From NCBI GenBank assembly GCA_002448445.1, contig DJYC01000051.1, positions 1 to 49,611 of the forward strand: a stretch of 49,611 nt of DNA, in the 5' to 3' direction. The notes under the pieces were generated by a model that ran no database searches, had not been told where the DNA came from, and was given only the letters and a program-made list of their open reading frames with translations. Origin of the DNA: Treponema sp. UBA6988 (GTDB lineage Bacteria; Spirochaetota; Spirochaetia; Treponematales; Treponemataceae). The first letter of the stretch is position 1, and every line of letters begins with the position of its first letter. A program made the translations under genes and the position numbers. Of the stretch, positions 8,124-15,800 are shown piece by piece.

Positions 8124-8957
8124 ATGAAAAGAATTGTATCAAAATTATTTGCTTTGACTTTTGTTTTTGCAGCTGATGTTTTCATGTTAGTTTCTTGCGC
8201 AAAAAAGGATAAATTTGCATCTAGTGGGGAATTTGCATGTCTTGCGCAGAAGGGAAAACTCATATTAGGTCTTGATGATTCTTTTCCGCCACTAGGTTTC
8301 CGCGATGAAAATGATGAAATCGTAGGTTATGATATTGATCTTGCAAGAGAGCTTGCAAAAAGGCTAGGTCTTGAACTTGTGTGCCAGCCGATTGACTGGA
8401 ATGCTAAGGAACAGGAGCTTGCTACAAAAAAAATAGACTGCATTTGGAACGGTTTTACTATGACGCCAGAACGCAAAGAAGCTATGGCTTTTACGAATGC
8501 CTATCTTAATAATGCGCAAGTAGCTGTTGTCCGTGCAGATGGAAGCATTAACAATCTTTTTGACCTTGCCGGTAAGACAATTGGTTTGCAGGCAGGTTCT
8601 TCGGCACAGGATGCTGTTGATTCAATGCCAGAATTTAAGGAATCTGTAAGGCAAATAGTTGAGCTCAAGGAAAACATTACGGCTCTTAACGACTTAACAT
8701 TGGGCAATCTTGATGCTGTAATCATGGATCAGGTTGTTGCTAGCTACAACATAACGGTATTCAGCAAACCTCTTAAAGTTCTTCCTGAAAAACTTGCTAA
8801 AGAAGAATACGGTGTGGCATTCCGCAAGGAAGATACCGCACTCCGCGACAGAGTCCAGTCTGTTCTCGAAGAAATGCAGAAAGATGGAACAGTAACCGCA
8901 ATTTCAGAAAAGTGGTTTGGAAAGGATCTTTCTGTTATAGGAAAACAAAAAAAATAG
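8124..8957 (+). CDS. Polar amino-acid ABC transporter, substrate-binding lipoprotein
   Basis: A 277-residue SBP_bac_3 protein. The signal peptide ends in a lipobox (MLVSC, Cys about 25), so it should be lipid-anchored to a membrane. Family landmarks are LGLDDSFPPLGFRDENDEIVG-type sequence near residue 48, GYDIDLARELAKRLG, and WNGFTMTPERKEAMAF (near 110-125), the ligand-proximal region. GGATGAGG precedes the ATG. It starts a three-gene importer with the permease and ATPase, typical of cystine, glutamine or arginine systems; the substrate cannot be read from sequence. Confidence 0.92.
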   Translation: MKRIVSKLFALTFVFAADVFMLVSCAKKDKFASSGEFACLAQKGKLILGLDDSFPPLGFRDENDEIVGYDIDLARELAKRLGLELVCQPIDWNAKEQELATKKIDCIWNGFTMTPERKEAMAFTNAYLNNAQVAVVRADGSINNLFDLAGKTIGLQAGSSAQDAVDSMPEFKESVRQIVELKENITALNDLTLGNLDAVIMDQVVASYNITVFSKPLKVLPEKLAKEEYGVAFRKEDTALRDRVQSVLEEMQKDGTVTAISEKWFGKDLSVIGKQKK

Positions 8958-8972
8958 GCAAAGGGCCAGATT

Positions 8973-8996
8973 GGTGGCGGGTATAAGCCCGTCACC
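8973..8996 (+). other. Intercistronic hairpin between binding protein and permease
   Basis: GGTGGCGGG (8973-8981) pairs with CCCGTCACC (8988-8996) around a short AT loop, with one G-T pair. There is no U-tract, so it is not a standard terminator. It may stabilise the binding-protein mRNA or reduce read-through, giving more binding protein than permease. Confidence 0.5.
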
Positions 8997-9010
8997 GAAC
9001 TCAAAAGTGA

Positions 9011-9039
9011 TTGAGGATGCCTCTCTGTTTTGCTATAAT
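9011..9039 (+). promoter_or_regulatory. Internal promoter next to permease start codon
   Basis: TTGAGG (9011-9016), 17 nt, TATAAT (9034-9039). The ATG follows after only 5 nt (9045), so transcription should begin at about the start codon and give a leaderless mRNA. Confidence 0.55.
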
Positions 9040-9044
9040 AAGGC

Positions 9045-9716
9045 ATGGCTATACTGATTGCTTACTTTGAGAGAATAAAACTTTTAAAACTTCTGACTAT
9101 TATGCTGAAGAGTTCAGTAGTTAGTCTTGAAGTGTTTTTTTTAACGCTAATTTTTTCCATACCGCTTGCACTCTTAATTTGCATGGGAAGAATGTCTCGC
9201 ATAAAGATTATTTCTGCAACAACAAATATTTTTCTGTTGATAATCCGGGGCACTCCGCTAATGCTTCAGTTAATCTTTGTCTATTTTGCACCGGCTGTTA
9301 TTTTCCATAAAGGGCTTGGAAGATTTACGGCAGCTGTTGTTGCAATGGTCATAAATTATGCCTGCTATTTTGCAGAAATTTACCGTGGCGGAATTCAGTC
9401 AATTCCTGAAGGCCAGTATGAAGCATCTAAGGTGCTTGGCTTTACAAAGTCTCAGACTTTTATGAGGGTAGTTTTGCCTCAGGTTGTCAAGAAGATAATA
9501 CCGCCACTTGGCAATGAAGTTATTACGCTTGTAAAAGATACGGCTCTTGTTCAGGTTCTTGGTGTTGTTGAGCTTTTTCATGTGGCGCAGACCCAGAGCG
9601 GAAGACTCGTAAGCGTTGTGCCTCTTTTTATAGCTGGTCTTTTCTATTTTATAATGAACTGGGGTGTTTCAAAATTCTTTGACATCGTGGAGAAAAAACT
9701 TGATTACTACAAATGA
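9045..9716 (+). CDS. Polar amino-acid ABC transporter permease (HisM family)
   Basis: The 223-residue inner-membrane permease has the usual N-terminal YFERI...LLTIMLKSSVVSL start, at least four hydrophobic segments, and the EAA loop (EGQYEASKVLGFTKSQTFMRVVLPQ, residues about 124-148) that docks on the ATPase. RGTPLMLQL near residue 69 is a family signature. It probably has its own promoter directly at the ATG. The ATPase reading frame overlaps its 3' end. Confidence 0.93.
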   Translation: MAILIAYFERIKLLKLLTIMLKSSVVSLEVFFLTLIFSIPLALLICMGRMSRIKIISATTNIFLLIIRGTPLMLQLIFVYFAPAVIFHKGLGRFTAAVVAMVINYACYFAEIYRGGIQSIPEGQYEASKVLGFTKSQTFMRVVLPQVVKKIIPPLGNEVITLVKDTALVQVLGVVELFHVAQTQSGRLVSVVPLFIAGLFYFIMNWGVSKFFDIVEKKLDYYK

Positions 9717-10458
9717 AATTCTAAATGTTCAGAACTTGAGCAAAAGCTTCGGTTCTTTGCAGGTGCTCAAGGATATTTCCTTTACTGTTAATAAAGGAGA
9801 TGTTCTTGGAATAATAGGTCCAAGCGGAAGTGGAAAATCTACGCTCCTTCGAACAATCTGCCAGCTTGAGCGCGTTACTGGTGGCAGCATAAGTGTCTGT
9901 GGAAAATCTCTTGTAAAAAACGGTATATATGCAGACAAGGTGGCTCTGCGTAACATAGCCCTGAATGTCGGGCTTGTGTTCCAGAATTTCAATCTTTTTC
10001 CGCATTTTTCTGTTTTGCGTAACATTACGGAAGCCCAGAGGATTGTTCTTGGAAAAGGAAAGGAAGAAGCCGAATCTGTTGCAATGGACCTGCTCGCAAA
10101 AATGGGCCTTGAGACAAAGGCAAAGGCCTATCCGTGCCAGTTGAGCGGTGGCCAGCAGCAGAGGGTAAGCATTGCTCGTGCCCTTGCCCTAAAGCCAGAG
10201 GTGCTTTTTTTTGATGAACCCACTAGTGCATTAGATCCTGAGCTTACAGGTGAAATTCTTACAGTAATCAGGGAACTGGCAAAGGAAAACATGACTATGG
10301 TTGTGGTAACTCACGAAATGGCTTTTGCGCGTGATACGAGTGATCATATTATTTTTATGGATGGAGGCATGGTTGTTGAGCAGGGGAATCCGGAAGAAGT
10401 GATTAACAATCCAAAAGAAGAGAGGACAAAAGCCTTCCTTAGGCGGTTTAACGGTTGA
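9700..10458 (+). CDS. Polar amino-acid ABC transporter ATP-binding protein
   Basis: A 252-residue GlnQ-type ATPase: Walker A GPSGSGKST (about residue 38), Q-loop FQNFNLFPHFSVL, signature LSGGQQQR, Walker B VLFFDEPTSALDPE and switch His in VTHEMAFA. I place the start at the TTG at 9700 because GTGGAG lies 7 nt before it and this gives the usual N-terminus; the frame is open further upstream (GTG at 9664), which would add 12 residues. It overlaps the permease by 17 nt, implying coupled translation. Confidence 0.92.
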   Translation: MITTNEILNVQNLSKSFGSLQVLKDISFTVNKGDVLGIIGPSGSGKSTLLRTICQLERVTGGSISVCGKSLVKNGIYADKVALRNIALNVGLVFQNFNLFPHFSVLRNITEAQRIVLGKGKEEAESVAMDLLAKMGLETKAKAYPCQLSGGQQQRVSIARALALKPEVLFFDEPTSALDPELTGEILTVIRELAKENMTMVVVTHEMAFARDTSDHIIFMDGGMVVEQGNPEEVINNPKEERTKAFLRRFNG

Positions 10459-10471
10459 ATAAATATCCTGT

Positions 10472-10505
10472 AAAAAAAACGCGGTCTGAATCAAATCAAA
10501 CCGCG
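10472..10505 (-). terminator. Rho-independent terminator of metQ
   Basis: On the minus strand CGCGGT...ACCGCG (arms at 10500-10505 and 10480-10485) is followed by a run of eight T. It lies about 60 nt past the metQ stop and between convergent genes, so the hairpin may also slow transcription of the ABC operon. Confidence 0.75.
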
Positions 10506-10562
10506 CATATTCTTAAATCGGTATTTTTAACTTTTTTTAATAAGAATGCCTTTCAGCATTCA

Positions 10563-11363
10563 TTAAAACACTGTAACAACATCTCCGTTGGGATAGTTTT
10601 CCTTTACCCAGTCGCGTACTTTCTGAGTCTGCAGGGCCTTTACAAGAGCCTTGAGAGCTGCATCTTCTTCGCGTCCCTGCTTGGTAACGATAATGTTTAC
10701 ATAAGGAGAATCTTTTCCTTCTACGAAAAGGCCGTCCTTTGTTGAATTAAGTCCAGCAGCAAGTGCATAATTGCCGTTTATTGCCGCTGCGTCTACATCG
10801 GGAAGAACGCGGGGAAGGGAAGCAGCTTCCACTTCCGTAAACTTAAAGTTCTTTGGGTTTGATTCAATGGCAACAGGTGTTGCTTCAAGACCAGCATCTG
10901 CCCTCAATGTGATAAGGTTTGCAGCCTGCAAGAGAAGCAGTGCGCGGCCCTCGTTTGTCGGGTCGTTGGGGATTGCAATTGTTGCGCCTTCAGGAATGTC
11001 AGCAAGGCTTGTGTATTTCTTTGAATAAAGGGCAAATGGTTCAATGTGGATTCCGCCAATGTCCACAAGGTGGGTTCCATGCTCAGAATTGAAAGAGTCA
11101 AGATAGGGCTTGTGCTGGAAGAAGTTGGCATCCAAATCACCTGACTCAACAGCAGAGTTTGGCGTTACATAATCGTTGAATTCAACAATGTCCAGTTTGA
11201 TTCCAGAAGTAGCAAGGTCATCCTTTACGAGCTTCAGCAAGCCTTCATGTGGAACGGGTGTTGCCCCGATTTTAATCGTTACGGATGAATCCTTCTTTTT
11301 GCAGGAAGAAATCAATGCAACAGAAGCAATGGCAGCAAATGCAGCTACAAGTACTTTTTTCAT
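10563..11363 (-). CDS. metQ: Methionine ABC transporter binding lipoprotein MetQ
   Basis: NlpA/MetQ family, 266 residues. The signal peptide ends in ALISSC, giving a lipid-anchored protein. Landmarks are IKIGATPVPHEGLL near residue 32, the DLDANFFQHKPYLD segment, IAIPNDPTNEGRALLLLQ, and the C-terminal KVRDWVKENY. The start at 11363 has AAGGAG 7 nt upstream; an upstream in-frame ATG would give an N-terminus with no secretion logic. It has its own near-consensus promoter and terminator, and lies 2.2 kb from metNI on the same strand with three unrelated genes between. Confidence 0.94.
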   Translation of the reverse strand: MKKVLVAAFAAIASVALISSCKKKDSSVTIKIGATPVPHEGLLKLVKDDLATSGIKLDIVEFNDYVTPNSAVESGDLDANFFQHKPYLDSFNSEHGTHLVDIGGIHIEPFALYSKKYTSLADIPEGATIAIPNDPTNEGRALLLLQAANLITLRADAGLEATPVAIESNPKNFKFTEVEAASLPRVLPDVDAAAINGNYALAAGLNSTKDGLFVEGKDSPYVNIIVTKQGREEDAALKALVKALQTQKVRDWVKENYPNGDVVTVF

Positions 11364-11403
11364 ATAAAACTCCTTTCGGGTAATTCCTATAAAATTGCTA
11401 GTG

Positions 11404-11432
11404 AATATATAATTTAAATGATTATTTGTCAA
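11404..11432 (-). promoter_or_regulatory. metQ promoter
   Basis: Minus strand TTGACA (11427-11432), 17 nt, TATATT (11404-11409). The start near 11397 gives a leader of about 35 nt with AAGGAG. It makes metQ independently transcribed. Confidence 0.75.
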
Positions 11433-11449
11433 GAATAAAGATGTTTAAG

Positions 11450-12265
11450 TTATTCCGAAACCTGTACGTAGGGTTCGTCTATAACAATATCCTTGTAGAT
11501 CTCTTTTTGACCATAAGAAAGGTGGGGATGCTTTTTGCCCTTGTAGTTCTGTCCAACTTCTATGCGGCGGATTACAAAAAAATTCCATGCAACGGGAGGA
11601 AGTTTTGCAAAAGGATCCTTTATGTTTGCAAAATTATAGGCAGCCTTTACACAGCGCTCAAAATAGTCGCGCATGTCCTTTCCATACAAAAGATTGGGGC
11701 AGCCGTAGGTAATAAGGACAACCTTTCTGCCGCTGTCGGGATTGGCTTCATCAGTTCTTGTGCGAAAGTTGAATTCCTCTGCGGCAAGATGGGCAATGGC
11801 ACCTCCCATGCTCCAGCCTACAAAAACTATCTCGTAGTCGGGATATTTTTCAACCTGCTCAAAGAATTCCTTCATCACCTGCTCGGAGCCTGAATGCCAA
11901 ACCTTTACAAAGCCGCCGTGTGCCTTGATTTTTTTTGAACCATGCTCATAAGATTTTGTTACAAATGCAATGTCGTGTATGGCATCTGCAAAGCTGTGGG
12001 TGTCTTCAAATATCAGGTAAAGGATTTTTTCGTCATCATCCGCCGTTATGTAGTAGTTTAGCGATTTTCCTATTTCAAGAAAAAGCTTCCTCGAAATGCG
12101 GCACCTGTCAGAATATACAGTCCATGCCCTTAGTTTTTCTCTGCCCTGCCACGCTGAATCCTGCACATTGTTCTGCAAGGACGAAGGCGGCACGGTTGCG
12201 CAGGCAGCAAGGGCAACTGTAGAAAGTGCAATTAAAAGTACGGCCGCAAAAAGGAATGCTTTCAT
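11450..12265 (-). CDS. Lipase class 3-like lipoprotein
   Basis: About 271 residues from the ATG at 12265. A signal peptide ends in ALAACA, a lipobox, so it should be an anchored envelope protein. The alpha/beta hydrolase core shows FVGWSMGGAIAHLAA, with the nucleophile Ser in GWSMG, plus LITYGCPNLLYGKDM and a late His candidate in KKHPHLS, as in lipase class 3. Upstream, HGGFVKVWHSGSEQV matches the usual HxGF segment. The substrate is unknown. It follows two zinc-ribbon membrane protein genes at 5 nt and is probably their operon partner. Confidence 0.85.
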   Translation of the reverse strand: MKAFLFAAVLLIALSTVALAACATVPPSSLQNNVQDSAWQGREKLRAWTVYSDRCRISRKLFLEIGKSLNYYITADDDEKILYLIFEDTHSFADAIHDIAFVTKSYEHGSKKIKAHGGFVKVWHSGSEQVMKEFFEQVEKYPDYEIVFVGWSMGGAIAHLAAEEFNFRTRTDEANPDSGRKVVLITYGCPNLLYGKDMRDYFERCVKAAYNFANIKDPFAKLPPVAWNFFVIRRIEVGQNYKGKKHPHLSYGQKEIYKDIVIDEPYVQVSE

Positions 12266-12270
12266 AAAAA

Positions 12271-12831
12271 CTATTTCTGGCTTTTTCCAAAAAGGCTTTC
12301 CCCGCAGTAGCTGCATGTGCCATTGGTTCCGACCCTTATGTGGCTAGTTCCTCCGCAGTTGGGGCATTTGACTTCCACAAAGCCAGTGCCAAGGTCGTCA
12401 CCGTCGAGTGCATTGTCTATCTTAACGCAGGGTTTTCCTCCAAGCTGAAGGTTGCAGTTCTGGAAATATCCTTTTTTGAACAGAATATCCAGCTCCGGGA
12501 ATATTTCAAAGCTTGGCTTATTCATCTGGGCCGAAAGTTCTTCCGCCGTTACGGTTCCGTCAACATCACTTCCAAAGATTTTTTCGTAGCGCATTGCAGT
12601 TGATATTTCGCCATTCTTTTTTTTGCCAATATATATCGGTATTCCACATGCAGCCATCAGTATTATGTAAACCGGCAGAAGCTTCATGGATACTTTTTCT
12701 CCGGCTATAGGAAAAAAGCAGCAAAGGACTCCCAATGCAAAAAAGCAAATTCCTATGAAACCCCACTTTACTAATTTGTCTGCAATTGATTCATATCTGT
12801 AAACCTGATCCATATTTAGGTATTTTGCCAT
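12271..12831 (-). CDS. Two-helix membrane protein with wHTH-like and zinc-ribbon domains (copy B)
   Basis: A protein of 186 residues. Two transmembrane helices lie near residues 20-45 and 52-70. A winged-helix-like segment follows (FGSDVDGTVTAEELSAQM...LFKKGYFQNCNL), and the C-terminus is a zinc ribbon with CPNC and CSYC. I chose the ATG at 12831 because GGAGG lies 8 nt before it, inside the end of the preceding paralogue; one base separates stop and start. The DTDG/DVDG segment resembles an EF-hand but lacks the first acidic ligand. The function is unknown. Confidence 0.75.
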   Translation of the reverse strand: MAKYLNMDQVYRYESIADKLVKWGFIGICFFALGVLCCFFPIAGEKVSMKLLPVYIILMAACGIPIYIGKKKNGEISTAMRYEKIFGSDVDGTVTAEELSAQMNKPSFEIFPELDILFKKGYFQNCNLQLGGKPCVKIDNALDGDDLGTGFVEVKCPNCGGTSHIRVGTNGTCSYCGESLFGKSQK

Positions 12832-12832
12832 C

Positions 12833-13504
12833 TTATTCCTCCTGGATTTTTCCATACAAGGGGTTGCCGCAGTAGCTGCACTTGCCGTGGCTGTCTGCCC
12901 TTATGCGGTTTGTTGCACCGCAGTTCTTGCATGTAACCTCAACAAAACCTGTGCCCAGCACTTCATTTCCAAGGGCGTTGTCTATCTTTACACAGGTATC
13001 TCCTTCCTTGCCAAGACTACAGTTCTGAAAGTAGCCCTTTGCAAAGAGGTCTTTAAGTTCGGCAAAGATTTTGGAACTTGGCCGCTTTAGCTGGGTAGAA
13101 AGTTCGTCTGCGGTTATAATTCCGTCGGTGTCGCTTCCAAAGATTGTTTCGTAGCGTCTTGCAGATGCTATCTCCCTGAACTTTTTTCTGGATATAAGTA
13201 TTGGTATGGCAGAAGGAATCAGCAGTATGCAGGACATATACAGGGGATTCGTCTCCTTTTTTTCCAAATAGGGAGCAAGCATGGCCTTTTCTTCTTCTGT
13301 AAGTTTCACGTCTGAACTGGAAAGAATATCATTTCCTGTAAATTTCTTGTTTTCATCATTGATTTTGAACAATGAACCCAGTATTCCAATGCAAAAAAAA
13401 CAAACAAGGACGCAGCCCCACTTCATGAATTTTTTTGCGGACTTAGCTTCTTTTTCAATCCTGTCAAGGTTCAAGTACCTTATGCTAGCGTCGCCTACAG
13501 CCAT
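12833..13504 (-). CDS. Two-helix membrane protein with wHTH-like and zinc-ribbon domains (copy A)
   Basis: A 223-residue tandem paralogue of the next gene: the same two hydrophobic helices (near 26-46 and 86-105), the same FGSDTDGIITADELSTQL and LFAKGYFQNCSL blocks, and a C-terminal zinc ribbon (CKNC, CSYC). It has an extra loop of about 35 acidic residues between the helices (KFTGNDILSSSDVKLTEEEK). The gene has its own promoter and a GGAG ribosome site, and heads a three-gene unit with copy B and the lipase. A role in envelope sensing is possible but only inferred. Confidence 0.75.
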   Translation of the reverse strand: MAVGDASIRYLNLDRIEKEAKSAKKFMKWGCVLVCFFCIGILGSLFKINDENKKFTGNDILSSSDVKLTEEEKAMLAPYLEKKETNPLYMSCILLIPSAIPILISRKKFREIASARRYETIFGSDTDGIITADELSTQLKRPSSKIFAELKDLFAKGYFQNCSLGKEGDTCVKIDNALGNEVLGTGFVEVTCKNCGATNRIRADSHGKCSYCGNPLYGKIQEE

Positions 13505-13534
13505 TTTTTCTCCATAAAAACTGATTTATGTAAA

Positions 13535-13563
13535 ATTATAACACGGCTTTTTTTTGCTGTCCA
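13535..13563 (-). promoter_or_regulatory. Promoter of the zinc-ribbon/lipase operon
   Basis: Minus strand TGGACA (13558-13563), 17 nt, TATAAT (13535-13540), giving a leader of about 25 nt with GGAG before the ATG at 13504. It starts 19 nt beyond the metI stop. Confidence 0.65.
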
Positions 13564-13581
13564 TTTGCATTTTAGTTAGCG

Positions 13582-14250
13582 TTACCTTCTGGTCTTTATC
13601 CTTCCGCTGATGAAGGAACCCAAAGCCTGTATTACTTCAACCATAAGAATAATTACGATTACGGCTGCCGCAAGAACGCGGGTCTCAAAGCGCTGGTAAC
13701 CGTAGCTGTTTGCAAGCTGACCCAAACCACCGCCGCCAACAACACCGGCCATGGCTGAGTAGCCAATCAGGTTTATTACTGTAAGTGTAATTCCGTCCAC
13801 AAGGGAAGGCAATGCTTCGGGAATCATCACTTTAAAAATTATCTGCCTGTTTGTGGAACCCATGCTTCTTGCAGCCTGAATTACGCCAACATCCACTTCC
13901 TTTAGCGATGACTCGATTACGCGGGCAACAAAAGGTGCGGCGGCAATGCTTAGCGGAACAATCGTTGCTTTTGTTCCAATTGTCGTATGCACAATAAGGC
14001 GTGAAAGCGGGAACAAAAGAATAATCAAGATTATGAATGGAAAAGAGCGCACAATGTTTACAATGCGGCTAAGCACCTGGTTTAGTGCAGGCTTTGGAGC
14101 TATTCCGTTGAGTGGCTCACTTGTGCACAAAAGAATTCCAAGCGGGAATCCTAAAAGCACGGAAAATATTGTGGAAAACAAAACCATAAGAGCGGTCTGA
14201 CCTGTTGCAATTCCCACAAGTCCAAATATTTCTTCCCAGCTTAACTTCAT
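13582..14250 (-). CDS. metI: Methionine ABC transporter permease MetI
   Basis: A 222-residue MetI permease with five hydrophobic segments and the EAA loop (VDVGVIQAARSMGSTNRQIIFKVMIPEALPSLV, near 115-147). The family signature IVRSFPFIILIILLFP lies near residue 66 and GVVGGGGLGQLAN near 168. Its start overlaps the metN stop as ATGA, so translation is coupled. The binding protein gene metQ lies 2.2 kb downstream on the same strand. Confidence 0.95.
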   Translation of the reverse strand: MKLSWEEIFGLVGIATGQTALMVLFSTIFSVLLGFPLGILLCTSEPLNGIAPKPALNQVLSRIVNIVRSFPFIILIILLFPLSRLIVHTTIGTKATIVPLSIAAAPFVARVIESSLKEVDVGVIQAARSMGSTNRQIIFKVMIPEALPSLVDGITLTVINLIGYSAMAGVVGGGGLGQLANSYGYQRFETRVLAAAVIVIILMVEVIQALGSFISGRIKTRR

Positions 14251-15260
14251 TTTTCTTCCTCCGCATCTTCCACAAGAATTCCCCTTTCCTTAAGGTATGC
14301 AAGTGCTTTCTGAACATTTTCCTTGGAACCTGTAATGTCGGTAATCATAGTGCCTATTTTTTTACCCGGCAGGTTTTGTATGCCGCCCGCACGTATGTTC
14401 AGGTCTACGTCTATTTTTTTGCACAAATCGCTTAGCACTGGCCTGTCCGTGTCGCTGCCAACAAAATGCAGAATGTATTTGCCACCGTCCTCTGACCAGC
14501 GCAAAATCTGCGGCTGAGCCTGAGTAATGCGGGAGATAAAATCCTTTGTAACGAGGGACTTTGGGCATGTAAAAACATCGGATACAGTTCCCTGTTCCAC
14601 AACGCGTCCGTCATCTACAACTGCAACAAGGCTGCATGCATCGCGGACAACTTCCATCTGGTGGGTAATCATAACCACCGTAAGGTTCATCTTTGCCTGA
14701 ATCTGGCGGATAAGGTCAAGAATCGACTGTGTTGTCTGGGGGTCAAGGGCACTGGTAGCCTCATCGCAAAAGAGGATGTCCGGTTCCGTGGCAAGGGCAC
14801 GGGCAATTGCAATACGCTGCTTCTGACCACCGGAAAGCGTGCTTACCGGTGCATCTGCCCTGTCTGCAAGACCTACAAGGTTAAGCATTTCCTTTACGCG
14901 GGATTCTATTTTGTCTTTCGGTGTATTGCAAATTTCAAGCGGATAGGCAATATTCTTTGCCGCAGTTCTGGAAGAAAACAAATTGAAATTCTGAAAAATC
15001 ATTCCGATTCTTCTGCGCTGGGCTATAAGTTCATTTTTGCCCAGGTTGTCTACCTGCTTTTCTCCGTAAAAAACACTTCCCGAATCAGGCTTTTCCAAGA
15101 GGCTTATAAGGCGGACCAGAGTAGATTTTCCGGCACCGCTTTTTCCAATTATCCCAAAAATGGTATTGTCTGGAATTTCCAGCGAAATTCCGTTAACCGC
15201 ATTCACAACGCCGTCTTTTGTGGAATAGGATTTTTTTAAATCATTTAGCTTTATCTGCAT
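14247..15260 (-). CDS. metN: Methionine ABC transporter ATPase MetN
   Basis: A 337-residue ATPase with Walker A GKSGAGKST (about 38-46), Q-loop FQNFNLFSSRT, signature LSGGQKQR, Walker B ILFCDEATSALDPQ and switch His in ITHQMEV. The C-terminal 80 residues form the NIL domain, which binds methionine and inhibits transport when cytosolic methionine is high. A TATAAT (minus strand, around 15287) lies upstream; no SAM or T-box leader fits in the short 5' region. Confidence 0.95.
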   Translation of the reverse strand: MQIKLNDLKKSYSTKDGVVNAVNGISLEIPDNTIFGIIGKSGAGKSTLVRLISLLEKPDSGSVFYGEKQVDNLGKNELIAQRRRIGMIFQNFNLFSSRTAAKNIAYPLEICNTPKDKIESRVKEMLNLVGLADRADAPVSTLSGGQKQRIAIARALATEPDILFCDEATSALDPQTTQSILDLIRQIQAKMNLTVVMITHQMEVVRDACSLVAVVDDGRVVEQGTVSDVFTCPKSLVTKDFISRITQAQPQILRWSEDGGKYILHFVGSDTDRPVLSDLCKKIDVDLNIRAGGIQNLPGKKIGTMITDITGSKENVQKALAYLKERGILVEDAEEEK

Positions 15261-15348
15261 AAGACCCCGTACTTCCCTTAATTATAACTTTATGATAATT
15301 TTTTTTTATTGCTTGTACAAGAGCCCATATTTTTACGAGGATTCAAGA

Positions 15349-15573
15349 ATGAAAGTGACCCGCGACAACTACAGAAAAATGAACAAAGGCTACAATGCAA
15401 TTTTTGACGGCCTGCAGGAAATTGAAGACATTAGCCCGGAAATAAGCATGGCCATGAACCAGGCCCTTAACATTCTGGATGCCTGCCTTGACGAAGTAAA
15501 AAAATGCATCGCTGACGACGAGCTGCCCAAGCCGGAGGTTAACACGTCTGGATTTTCAGTTATTGGCGGTTAA
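15349..15573 (+). CDS. Small helical hypothetical protein, 74 aa
   Basis: The ATG at 15349 has GAGG 9 nt upstream; an earlier in-frame ATG at 15292 would add 19 residues with no ribosome site. The protein is helical (KMNKGYNAIFDGLQEIEDISPEISMAMNQALNILDACLDEVKKC), acidic and without a membrane segment. The family is not recognised. It is divergent from metN and is followed directly by a dispersed structured element. Confidence 0.6.
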   Translation: MKVTRDNYRKMNKGYNAIFDGLQEIEDISPEISMAMNQALNILDACLDEVKKCIADDELPKPEVNTSGFSVIGG

Positions 15574-15600
15574 GAAACTTTTGCAAAAGAAAGCGCGGCA

Positions 15601-15735
15601 GGCACTGGAGGGGCCCGCCGAAGGCGGGTTGCGATAGCAATGGAGGGGGTTGGGGCCCCCGGAACCCCGCAAGCGCCACAGTATGGGCATGACTGGCAGC
15701 GGAGAAATGATGCGCTTGAAAAAGCAAGTGCCGCA
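15601..15735 (+). repeat. Dispersed structured element, copy 2
   Basis: The clearest copy. Outer helix GGC/GCC (15601-15603 with 15675-15677), inner helix GGGG/CCCC (15610-15613 with 15665-15668). Hairpin 1 is CCCGCC-GAA-GGCGGG. Hairpin 2 is TTGC-GATA-GCAA, followed by TGGAG. Hairpin 3 is GGGGG-TTGGGG-CCCCC, then GGAA. A tail hairpin GCGCTTG/CAAGTGC (15712-15718 with 15725-15731) follows. Arm sequences differ from the other copies while pairing is kept. Confidence 0.75.
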
Positions 15736-15765
15736 AAAAAATTAAAAAATAGATTTTTCCATCGG

Positions 15766-15794
15766 TTGCGGCAAAGGGGCTTTTTAACTATAAT
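15766..15794 (+). promoter_or_regulatory. Promoter of the polysaccharide operon, at the start codon
   Basis: TTGCGG (15766-15771), 17 nt, TATAAT (15789-15794); the ATG is at 15801 and no ribosome site lies between. Transcription should start at or within a base of the ATG, giving a leaderless operon mRNA. Confidence 0.6.
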
Positions 15795-15800
15795 TAAAAT

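Noticed and set aside
12833..13504. EF-hand calcium site in GSDTDGIITADE of the zinc-ribbon membrane proteins
   Set aside because: The first loop ligand is Gly rather than Asp, and the segment fits better as the start of a winged-helix-like domain (TADELSTQL ... KGYFQNC).
14661..15239. 192-codon open frame opposite metN
   Set aside because: Antisense to the Walker and signature motifs of metN; no recognisable domain.
15261..15348. Possible SAM or T-box riboswitch before metN
   Set aside because: The region is under 90 nt, AT-rich and without the kink-turn, pseudoknot or T-box signature.
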